From: Gammaproteobacteria bacterium
GTDB lineage: Bacteria; Pseudomonadota; Gammaproteobacteria; Chromatiales; Chromatiaceae
Length of the DNA stretch: 5,811 bases
Assembly: GCA_015767355.1 (NCBI GenBank)
Contig: JADWMH010000133.1
Coordinates: 1-5,811 of the forward strand
Direction of reading: 5' to 3'
The notes under the pieces were generated by a model. That model ran no database searches. It had not been told where the DNA came from and saw only the letters and a program-made list of their open reading frames with translations. The position numbers and the translations under genes were made by a program. This document shows, piece after piece, positions 1 through 5,267 of this stretch. Positions within the stretch are counted from its first letter, which is position 1. The number at the start of each line of letters is the position of its first letter.

Positions 1-16
1 AGTAGCACAAAGACAC
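1..16 (-). repeat. Possible degenerate CGCAAAG-type repeat arm
   Basis: Read on the minus strand, these bases give GTGTCTTTGTGCTACT, which matches the right arm of the palindromic repeat at 3655-3714 (GCGTCTTTGCGAGA) apart from C-to-T changes and the last few bases. It directly follows the T-run of the mrp terminator. It is short, degenerate and cut by the window edge, so chance similarity is possible. Confidence 0.3.
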
Positions 17-42
17 AAAAAAGCCCGCAATTACGCGGGCTT
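17..42 (-). terminator. Intrinsic terminator of mrp
   Basis: On the minus strand an 8-bp perfect stem, AAGCCCGC paired with GCGGGCTT (35-42 with 21-28), closes a 6-base loop and runs straight into six T residues (positions 22 down to 17, two of them within the stem). It lies about 30 bases past the mrp stop codon. A GC-rich stem plus U-tract is the classical Rho-independent form. On the plus strand the stem is not followed by a T-run, so it should act mainly on mrp. Confidence 0.88.
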
Positions 43-72
43 AGGTGATGCATGGGTAGCTATGGATAACTA

Positions 73-1161
73 TCAGTTGTTCTCTATGACGATATTCGGA
101 AATTTCGAGGCATAGCTTTTTGCCTGCAGGGCCAGCTTGGCGGCTGCCTTGCGTGCAATTTCACGATAGATTTTAGCAACTGCTGATTCAGGATCAGCAA
201 CCACAGAAGGCTTGCCGGAGTCAGATCCCTCGCGGATACTGATATCCAGCGGCAGACCACCGAGGAAATCGACGCCATACTCCTCAGCCATGCGCTCACC
301 GCCGCCCTCACCAAAGATGGCTTCGACTTCTCCGCACTTGCCGCAGATGTGGGTGCTCATGTTCTCGACGATGCCAAGCACCGGCACTTCAACCTTCTCA
401 AACATTTTGAAGCCCTTGCGCGCATCCAGCAGTGCGATCTCCTGCGGCGTGGTAACGACGATGGCGCCAGAGACAGGAACCTTCTGCGCCAGTGTCAGCT
501 GGGTATCACCGGTGCCGGGCGGCAGATCGATGATGAGGTAGTCGAGGTCGCTCCAGTTGGTGTCATTCAGCAGCTGCTCAAGCGCCTGTGTCACCATGGG
601 TCCACGCCAGATCATCGGTGTCTCTTCATCGATGAGAAAACCGATGGACATCGCCTGCAGGTGGTAGCTGTTCATCGGCTCAAGGGTTTGGCCATCGTTG
701 GACTCGGGCTTGCCGGAGATGCCCAGCATGCGCGGTTGTGACGGACCATAGATATCGGCATCGAGGATGCCGACGCTTGCTCCCTCTGCAGACAGCGCCA
801 GCGCGAGGTTGACGGCAACGGTCGATTTGCCGACGCCGCCCTTTCCGGAAGCGACCGCGATGATGTTCTTGACGTTGTCGATCGGCTTCAGCGCCTTCTG
901 CACGGAGTGTGCAACGACTTTCGAACTGACATCGACATCAGCTGAAGAGATGCCGTCCAGAGCTTCTACGGCTGACTTGACAGCCTGGGAGATCTCATCA
1001 AATATCCCTTTTGCCGGAAAACCCAGCTCGACGCTGACTTTGACCTGATCACCATCGATTTCGATGTTTTTTACCGACTTGGCGCTGACCAGATCCCGCT
1101 GGAGATGTGGTTCAACATAGCCTTTGATGGCCTCTTCAATCTGTTCCCGGGTTATTGCCAT
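73..1161 (-). CDS. mrp: Mrp/ApbC family Fe-S cluster carrier ATPase
   Basis: This 362-residue P-loop ATPase of the Mrp/NBP35 family is known to bind a [4Fe-4S] cluster and hand it to apo-proteins in the cytoplasm. An N-terminal MIP18/DUF59-like domain spans about residues 4-80. A deviant Walker A motif, SGKGGVGKST, sits at 105-114, with DADIYGPS at 134-141 and a Walker B-like region, LIIDLPPGTGD, at 209-219. The cluster-binding CxxC (HICGKCG) has Cys273 and Cys276. The length is typical of the full DUF59-plus-ATPase form. I chose the ATG at 1161 because AGGAG lies 7 bases upstream and the protein then starts MAITREQ; an in-frame ATG at 1200 would add 13 residues but starts inside a hairpin and lacks a visible ribosome site. 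The gene is divergent from metG and ends at an intrinsic terminator. No key residue is missing. Confidence 0.96.
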   Translation of the reverse strand: MAITREQIEEAIKGYVEPHLQRDLVSAKSVKNIEIDGDQVKVSVELGFPAKGIFDEISQAVKSAVEALDGISSADVDVSSKVVAHSVQKALKPIDNVKNIIAVASGKGGVGKSTVAVNLALALSAEGASVGILDADIYGPSQPRMLGISGKPESNDGQTLEPMNSYHLQAMSIGFLIDEETPMIWRGPMVTQALEQLLNDTNWSDLDYLIIDLPPGTGDTQLTLAQKVPVSGAIVVTTPQEIALLDARKGFKMFEKVEVPVLGIVENMSTHICGKCGEVEAIFGEGGGERMAEEYGVDFLGGLPLDISIREGSDSGKPSVVADPESAVAKIYREIARKAAAKLALQAKSYASKFPNIVIENN

Positions 1162-1168
1162 TGAATGA

Positions 1169-1173
1169 CTCCT
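1169..1173 (-). promoter_or_regulatory. Ribosome binding site of mrp
   Basis: AGGAG on the minus strand lies 7 bases before the ATG at 1161. This decides the start in favour of 1161 over the in-frame ATG at 1200. Confidence 0.85.
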
Positions 1174-1180
1174 GACTTGA

Positions 1181-1200
1181 ATGCTGCGTTTAGGCAGCAT
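1181..1200 (-). promoter_or_regulatory. Hairpin in the mrp mRNA leader
   Basis: ATGCTGC and GCAGCAT form a 7-bp perfect inverted repeat around a 6-base loop. On the minus strand it would fold just upstream of the mrp ribosome site, 7 bases from AGGAG. The structure is visible in the sequence. A role in message stability or translation is inference, and no T-run follows, so it is not a terminator. Confidence 0.5.
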
Positions 1201-1221
1201 TGATATAATCGTAAACGGGAG

Positions 1222-1251
1222 ATTTTACACTACTGCCTGTTCAATTACCAA
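1222..1251 (-). promoter_or_regulatory. Candidate sigma-70 promoter of mrp
   Basis: On the minus strand TTGGTA (1251-1246) and TAAAAT (1227-1222) are spaced by 18 bases. They match the -35 and -10 consensus at 4 and 5 of 6 positions and lie about 60-90 bases before the mrp start, leaving room for the leader hairpin. The region is AT-rich, so other pairings are possible. Confidence 0.35.
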
Positions 1252-1277
1252 GTGAAATGGTTGGTCTTTTTTGCATT

Positions 1278-1306
1278 AGACGCAATGTGAGGGACGTATT
1301 GCGTCT
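1278..1306. repeat. Isolated perfect hairpin between mrp and metG
   Basis: AGACGCAAT (1278-1286) and ATTGCGTCT (1298-1306) form a 9-bp perfect inverted repeat with an 11-base loop. No T-run follows on either strand, so it does not look like a terminator. It sits upstream of the likely mrp -35, a position suitable for an operator or a small repeat relic. The function is unknown. Confidence 0.45.
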
Positions 1307-1346
1307 TGAAATAGCTTCTCAATTGCTCCATGCATGGCAACAATTC

Positions 1347-1472
1347 ATAGGATGTGTTGAGTGAAACGAAGCTTCCGCGTCCTGCTCACGCCCCTGATCT
1401 ACATCCATGTGTAGGCCAAGCGCATCGATTTGGCGCAGATTTTGATGCGCCTCGTGCCTCGACACATCCTAT
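1347..1472. repeat. Palindromic MITE/REP-like element, 126 bp
   Basis: The ends ATAGGATGTGTTGAG (1347-1361) and CTCGACACATCCTAT (1458-1472) are 15-bp inverted repeats with one G-T wobble. Inside are a perfect 7-bp pair, GCGCATC/GATGCGC (1420-1426 and 1444-1450), an 8-bp palindrome, GAAGCTTC (1368-1375), and a small hairpin, CTACA/TGTAG (1399-1415). The terminal motif, TAGGATGNGTTGAG followed by a GAAACGAAGC-like core, recalls the dispersed TAGGATGGGT-GAGCGAAGCG repeats I remember from many gammaproteobacterial genomes; that resemblance is from memory and was not searched. It encodes no transposase, and I see no clear target-site duplication. It may be a non-autonomous mobile element or a structured intergenic repeat. 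Confidence 0.6.
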
Positions 1473-1514
1473 ACAGAATCAAGCAGATGGGATTATTGAG
1501 AAGTTACTCAGTTA

Positions 1515-1542
1515 TTGGTTAAGTATTTATGTGAACTATGAA
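1515..1542 (+). promoter_or_regulatory. Candidate sigma-70 promoter of metG
   Basis: TTGGTT (1515-1520) and TATGAA (1537-1542) are separated by 16 bases in an AT-rich stretch about 40-70 bases before the metG ATG. The match to consensus is moderate. It lies just downstream of the 126-bp repeat, so any older promoter could have been displaced by the insertion. Confidence 0.3.
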
Positions 1543-1583
1543 ATAATGATCAGTTGATTCCATACACTACTGCGACAGCATCC

Positions 1584-3611
1584 ATGACGCGTAAAATTCT
1601 GGTTACCAGCGCCCTCCCCTATGCCAATGGACCGATCCATATCGGCCACATGGTGGAGTATATCCAGACCGATATCTGGGTTCGTCTGCAGAAAATGCGC
1701 GGCAACGAATGCTACTACGTATGCGCCGATGACGCCCATGGCACCCCCATCATGCTGCGCGCCCGCCAGGAGGGTATTACTCCCAAAGAGCTGATCTCCA
1801 GAGTCGCCACCGAACACCAGGCCGATTTTGCTGATTTCAACGTCGGTTTTGACAACTACTACTCAACTCACTCAGAGGAGAATCACTACTTCGCGACCCT
1901 GATCTATCAGCGCCTGCTCGATGCAGGCCATATCCACAGCAAAACCATCACCCAGGCATACGATCCCAAAGAACAGATGTTCCTTCCGGATCGCTTTATC
2001 AGGGGCGAATGCCCCAAGTGCGGCGCGGCGGACCAATATGGCGACAATTGCGAGAAGTGCGGCGCCACCTATGCCCCGACAGATCTCAAAAATGCGGTTT
2101 CCGCCGTCTCCGGCGTCACGCCTGTCGAAAAGGATTCCGAGCACCTCTTCTTCAAACTCGGTGATTTTGAGGAGATGCTGCAGCAGTGGATACACGCCGG
2201 GCATCTCGACCCGACGGTCGCCAATAAACTCGATGAGTGGTTTGATGCCGGACTTCAGGATTGGGATATCTCGCGTGATGCTCCCTATTTCGGTTTCGAG
2301 ATCCCCGGTCACCCCGGCAAATACTTCTATGTGTGGCTGGACGCCCCTATCGGCTACATGGCCAGCTTCGAGAATCTGTGCGATCGCACCCCGACGCTTG
2401 ATTTTGACGACTACTGGAACAGGGAGTCCAGTGCCGAGCTGTATCACTTCATCGGCAAGGACATCATGAATTTCCATGGCCTCTTCTGGCCGGCAACCCT
2501 CGCCGGCGCCGGCTTTCGAATGCCCACGGCGCTCTTCATTCATGGCTTTCTGACGGTGGATGGCCACAAGATGTCAAAATCGCGCGGCACCTTTATCAAG
2601 GCGCGCACTTATCTGCAGCACCTCAACCCCGAGTACCTGCGCTACTATTTTGCAGCCAAACTGGGATCCGGCGTCGACGACATCGATCTGAATCTCGAAG
2701 ATTTTGCACAGCGTGTCAACTCGGACCTGGTAGGTAAATTCGTCAACATCGCCAGCCGCTGCGCCGGATTTATCAACAAGCGCTTTGAGGGAAAACTGGC
2801 TGACAAACTGCATGATGAAACACTTTTTCAGGAGTTTGTCGCTGCCGGCGATGCGATTGCCGACCATTTCGAGGCGCGGGAGTATTCACGCGCTGTGCGT
2901 GAGATCATGGCGCTGGCAGACAAGGCGAATCAGTATGTCGATGAGATGCAGCCCTGGGTGGTCGCCAAACAGGAAGGCAAAGATGATGAGCTGCAGCAGA
3001 TCTGCTCCATGGGCATCAACCTGTTCCGTCTTCTCGCCATCTACCTCAAGCCGGTGCTGCCTACGACCATCGAAGCCGCCGAATCCTTTTTACAGATCAG
3101 ACCGCTCTCATGGGATGATCACAAAGCTCCGCTGCTGGAGCATGAAATCAGCAAATACAAACCGCTGATGACGCGTGTCGACAGCAAGCAGGTTGAAGCA
3201 ATGGTCGAAGATTCGAAGCAGGATCTCTCCTCCATCGAGAAGGCGCCTGCCGCTGCGGGACCACTTGCCAATGATCCGGTCTCCGATCTCATCAGCTTCG
3301 ATGAGTTTGCAAAAATCGATCTGCGCATCGCAAAAATCGTCGAGGCGGCGCATGTGGAGGGGGCGGATAAACTGCTGCAGTTGACGCTCGATATCGGCGG
3401 TGAAACCCGCAACGTCTTTGCCGGCATCAAGTCAGCCTATGCCCCGGAAGATCTGCAGGGAAAACTGACTGTCATGGTCGCCAACCTGGCGCCTCGTAAA
3501 ATGCGCTTCGGCATCTCTGAAGGCATGGTGCTTGCCGCCGGGCCCGGGGGAGAGGACCTCTTCATTCTCACTCCTGACGAAGGTGCGCAGCCAGGGATGC
3601 GGGTGAAATAA
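1584..3611 (+). CDS. metG: Methionine--tRNA ligase
   Basis: This cytoplasmic class I aminoacyl-tRNA synthetase charges tRNA-Met and initiator tRNA with methionine, using ATP. The product is 675 residues, close to the 677 of the E. coli enzyme. The class I signatures are present: HIGH at residues 19-22 within ALPYANGPIHIGH, and KMSKS at 329-333. The zinc knuckle is intact with Cys143, Cys146, Cys156 and Cys159 (CPKCG...CEKCG). A helical anticodon-binding region follows the catalytic core, and from about residue 570 to the end there is a C-terminal tRNA-binding OB-fold (Trbp111/EMAP-II type, beginning ISFDEFAKIDLRI) that dimerises the long bacterial form. I chose the ATG at 1584, giving MTRKILVTSALPYANG, because it fits the family's N terminus; an in-frame TTG at 1554 would add ten residues. 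Neither start has a good Shine-Dalgarno sequence. The gene is divergent from mrp and followed by a palindromic repeat. Confidence 0.97.
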   Translation: MTRKILVTSALPYANGPIHIGHMVEYIQTDIWVRLQKMRGNECYYVCADDAHGTPIMLRARQEGITPKELISRVATEHQADFADFNVGFDNYYSTHSEENHYFATLIYQRLLDAGHIHSKTITQAYDPKEQMFLPDRFIRGECPKCGAADQYGDNCEKCGATYAPTDLKNAVSAVSGVTPVEKDSEHLFFKLGDFEEMLQQWIHAGHLDPTVANKLDEWFDAGLQDWDISRDAPYFGFEIPGHPGKYFYVWLDAPIGYMASFENLCDRTPTLDFDDYWNRESSAELYHFIGKDIMNFHGLFWPATLAGAGFRMPTALFIHGFLTVDGHKMSKSRGTFIKARTYLQHLNPEYLRYYFAAKLGSGVDDIDLNLEDFAQRVNSDLVGKFVNIASRCAGFINKRFEGKLADKLHDETLFQEFVAAGDAIADHFEAREYSRAVREIMALADKANQYVDEMQPWVVAKQEGKDDELQQICSMGINLFRLLAIYLKPVLPTTIEAAESFLQIRPLSWDDHKAPLLEHEISKYKPLMTRVDSKQVEAMVEDSKQDLSSIEKAPAAAGPLANDPVSDLISFDEFAKIDLRIAKIVEAAHVEGADKLLQLTLDIGGETRNVFAGIKSAYAPEDLQGKLTVMVANLAPRKMRFGISEGMVLAAGPGGEDLFILTPDEGAQPGMRVK

Positions 3612-3654
3612 ACAGCGAAACCAGGTAGAGACGTGACATGAAAATATCTTAGTC

Positions 3655-3714
3655 TCTCGCAAAGGCGCAAAGACGCAAAGGGTTTTTCTTGGCGGGCTTT
3701 GCGTCTTTGCGAGA
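3655..3714. repeat. Palindromic CGCAAAG repeat element
   Basis: The left arm holds three CGCAAAG units in a row (3658-3680). The right arm, CTTTGCGTCTTTGCGAGA (3697-3714), is its reverse complement less one unit. The best stem is 15 bp and perfect (3666-3680 with 3697-3711) around a 16-base loop; pairing the outer ends instead, TCTCGCAAAG with CTTTGCGAGA, also works. Repeats of this wording are dispersed in many environmental bacterial genomes, as I recall, and give spurious proteins on translation. It lies 43 bases after the metG stop and could act as a hairpin in the 3' end of that message, though no strong T-run follows. Confidence 0.75.
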
Positions 3715-3727
3715 ATCATGGTTTAAA
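3699..3727 (+). promoter_or_regulatory. Candidate promoter overlapping the CGCAAAG repeat
   Basis: TTGCGT (3699-3704), inside the right arm of the repeat, and TTTAAA (3722-3727), just outside it, are spaced by exactly 17 bases. Both match the sigma-70 hexamers at 4 of 6 positions. It would start a transcript around 3734, only some 14 bases before the lipoprotein ATG, which would fit the lack of a Shine-Dalgarno sequence there. This is inference from a weak match. Confidence 0.3.
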
Positions 3728-3747
3728 TCTCTGCATATCCTAATAGT

Positions 3748-4113
3748 ATGATGAAAACAGATTACAAATCTTCTTCCCTGAAAATTGCCTCCACCTGCGC
3801 GCTGGTATTGATGCTCAGCGCCTGCACCCAGGAGGTGCAGAACAAATTCGGGCGGGCCGTGCAGAACTGGACCGGTACTAATGGTGTACTCGAAATCTAT
3901 GCCGGTGATAAACTCGTGAAACGTTTTCTGCAGATTGACAAACTCAGCACCGCTGTCAGCACCAGCGGTAATACGGCAAGATCCTATCGTTTCGGCTACG
4001 GTGTGCTGGACGCCAATCTCAATGGAATCAAGGATGACAACGAGAAAAAAGTCTATTTTGAAATCAGCGACTTCTCCACCTATATCTTCTATGACAAGCC
4101 CAAGCCCGAGTAA
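3748..4113 (+). CDS. Small lipoprotein of unknown function, rnf-linked
   Basis: I do not recognise this 121-residue protein. It starts with a lipoprotein signal peptide: lysines at 3, 7 and 12, a hydrophobic run at about 13-23, and the lipobox LSAC with Cys26 as the acylated residue. Thr27 after the cysteine does not signal inner-membrane retention, so an outer-membrane, periplasm-facing location is likely. The mature part is about 95 residues, soluble-looking, with alternating hydrophobic strands (VLEIYAGDKLVKRF, 47-60; KKVYFEISDFSTYIFY, 100-115) suggesting a small beta fold. Residues 88-99, DANLNGIKDDNE, match the EF-hand-like calcium loop spacing (D1, N3, N5, G6, D9, E12) and also recall SdrD_B-type loops. 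ATGs at 3748 and 3751 are both possible; neither has a good ribosome site. It ends 6 bases before rnfA, so it is probably co-transcribed with the rnf genes. A role with Rnf is inferred from position only. Confidence 0.85.
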   Translation: MMKTDYKSSSLKIASTCALVLMLSACTQEVQNKFGRAVQNWTGTNGVLEIYAGDKLVKRFLQIDKLSTAVSTSGNTARSYRFGYGVLDANLNGIKDDNEKKVYFEISDFSTYIFYDKPKPE

Positions 4114-4119
4114 CAGACT

Positions 4120-4701
4120 ATGACAGAGTTCGCCCTGATCCTTGTCAGCACCATCCTGGTCAACAACTTCGTATTGTCCAAGTTTCTCGGACTGTGCCCC
4201 TTCATGGGCGTCTCGCGCAAACTCGAGACTGCTACCGGCATGGGGCTGGCGACGACATTTGTATTGACACTCTCATCCATCTGCTCCTACCTGGCGAATG
4301 AATATCTACTCATCCCGCTGGGTCTGGAGTATCTGCGCACCATCACCTTCATCCTGGTAATTGCCGTAGTGGTGCAGTTTACAGAGATGGTGATGCATAA
4401 AACCAGCCCGATGCTGTATCGCGTGCTGGGCATTTTTCTACCGCTGATCACCACCAACTGCGCGGTGCTGGGCGTCGCCCTGCTGAATGTCCAGGAGCAG
4501 CACAACTTCATCCAGTCTGCGCTCTATGGCTTTGGCGCTGCGGCGGGCTTTTCACTGGTGCTGGTGCTGTTTGCGGCCATTCGCGAACGCATCGCGGTTG
4601 CCGACGTACCCAAATACTTCGAGGGCAATGCCATAGCCCTGATTACTGCAGGATTGATGTCGATGGCATTCATGGGCTTTTCCGGACTGGTGTCAGGCTG
4701 A
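4120..4701 (+). CDS. rnfA: Rnf/Rsx electron transport complex subunit A
   Basis: RnfA (RsxA in E. coli) is an integral membrane subunit of the ion-translocating ferredoxin:NAD+ oxidoreductase, homologous to NqrE. The 193-residue length is the usual family length. About six hydrophobic segments are visible, roughly at 4-26, 40-58, 70-90, 101-122, 132-153 and 170-191. Family signatures are LVNNFVLSKFLGLCPFMGVS near the N terminus and PLITTNCAVLGVALL at 108-122. Cys26 and Cys114 occupy the positions that, in Rnf/Nqr structures, hold a membrane-embedded iron-sulfur cluster shared with the partner subunit RnfE. The start ATG follows the lipoprotein stop by 6 bases, with only a weak GAG upstream, so translation may be coupled. 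Its stop overlaps the rnfB start by one base. No defects are seen. Confidence 0.97.
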   Translation: MTEFALILVSTILVNNFVLSKFLGLCPFMGVSRKLETATGMGLATTFVLTLSSICSYLANEYLLIPLGLEYLRTITFILVIAVVVQFTEMVMHKTSPMLYRVLGIFLPLITTNCAVLGVALLNVQEQHNFIQSALYGFGAAAGFSLVLVLFAAIRERIAVADVPKYFEGNAIALITAGLMSMAFMGFSGLVSG

Positions 4702-5267
4702 TGATCATCGCCATTGTCACGATTGCAGCGCTAGCCACACTGTTTGGTCTGCTCCTCGGCTATGCCGCCGTACGTTTTCATGTCGAAGGCGATCCGATTT
4801 CTGACCAGATCGACAAGCTGTTGCCGCAAACACAGTGCGGTCAATGCGGACACCCCGGCTGCCGTCCCTATGCCAACGCCATCGCAAATGGTGAAGACGA
4901 CATCAATCGCTGTGCGCCCGGCGGCGAGGCGACCATTATTGCGCTCGCCGATCTGCTGGGACGCGATCCCGTTCCCATGGATGATGATATCGGCGAGAAG
5001 TTGCCGTCGGTGGCGCTCATCATCGAGAAAGAGTGCATCGGCTGCACGCTCTGCATCCAGGCCTGCCCGGTGGACGCCATCCTCGGCGCAGCAAAGCAGA
5101 TGCACACCGTCATCGAGAGTGAATGCACCGGCTGTGAGCTGTGCCTGGCTCCCTGCCCGGTCGAGTGCATCGTCATGATCCCCATCGAAGAGGGCATCGG
5201 CAACTGGATCTGGCCTTACCCCGACAACGACCACAGAGATCTGTCGCTCTCCCGGGAGGCGCTCTGA
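4701..5267 (+). CDS. rnfB: Rnf/Rsx electron transport complex subunit B (ferredoxin)
   Basis: RnfB (RsxB) is the membrane-anchored polyferredoxin thought to receive or donate electrons at the cytoplasmic face of the Rnf complex. The 188-residue product has one N-terminal transmembrane helix (about 2-24). A Fe-S (ArsR/Fer4_21-like) domain follows with Cys46, Cys49, Cys54 and Cys71 (CGQCGHPGC, then C). Two ferredoxin [4Fe-4S] motifs come next: Cys112, 115, 118, 122 (CIGCTLCIQACP) and Cys142, 145, 148, 152 (CTGCELCLAPCP). All 12 ligands are present, supporting three clusters, as in the short proteobacterial form. The C-terminal end is an acidic/basic tail without further cysteine motifs. The ATG at 4701 shares its A with the rnfA stop (TGATG), a sign of coupled translation; only AGG precedes it. 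The gene overlaps rnfC by one base. Confidence 0.97.
   Translation: MIIAIVTIAALATLFGLLLGYAAVRFHVEGDPISDQIDKLLPQTQCGQCGHPGCRPYANAIANGEDDINRCAPGGEATIIALADLLGRDPVPMDDDIGEKLPSVALIIEKECIGCTLCIQACPVDAILGAAKQMHTVIESECTGCELCLAPCPVECIVMIPIEEGIGNWIWPYPDNDHRDLSLSREAL
5254..5259 (+). promoter_or_regulatory. Ribosome binding site of rnfC
   Basis: GGGAGG lies inside the end of rnfB, 7 bases before the rnfC ATG at 5267. It is the strongest Shine-Dalgarno sequence in the plus-strand cluster and supports this start. Confidence 0.8.

Larger units (their letters stand above)
1162..1583. other. Intergenic region between divergent mrp and metG
   Basis: These 422 bases hold no gene I can support. From left to right: the mrp ribosome site and a leader hairpin (1181-1200), a candidate mrp promoter (1222-1251), an isolated 9-bp hairpin (1278-1306), a 126-bp palindromic element (1347-1472), and an AT-rich stretch with a candidate metG promoter (1515-1542). 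A 67-codon reading frame runs through the element, but its sequence is dictated by the repeat and it resembles no protein family I know. Confidence 0.8.

Noticed and set aside
1341..1478. Target-site duplication flanking the 126-bp element
   Set aside because: The bases next to each end (CAATTC on the left, ACAGAATC on the right) do not form a convincing direct repeat.
1354..1557. A 67-codon plus-strand reading frame in the mrp-metG gap
   Set aside because: It runs through the palindromic element, starts with a non-ATG codon, has no ribosome site and shows no family features; its sequence is set by the repeat.
1872..2567. A 231-codon minus-strand reading frame opposite metG
   Set aside because: It lies wholly antisense to the catalytic core of metG, which has all its motifs; the product has no recognisable domain and reflects codon bias of the real gene.
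3655..3714. CRISPR array or clean intrinsic terminator at the CGCAAAG repeat
   Set aside because: The units are contiguous 7-8-base heptamers without spacers, so it is not CRISPR; the stem is not followed by a proper T-run on either strand, so a classical terminator call is not supported.
3432..3719. A 95-codon minus-strand reading frame ending in metG
   Set aside because: Its N-terminal part is a translation of the CGCAAAG repeat and the rest is antisense to metG; this is the usual spurious protein from this repeat type.
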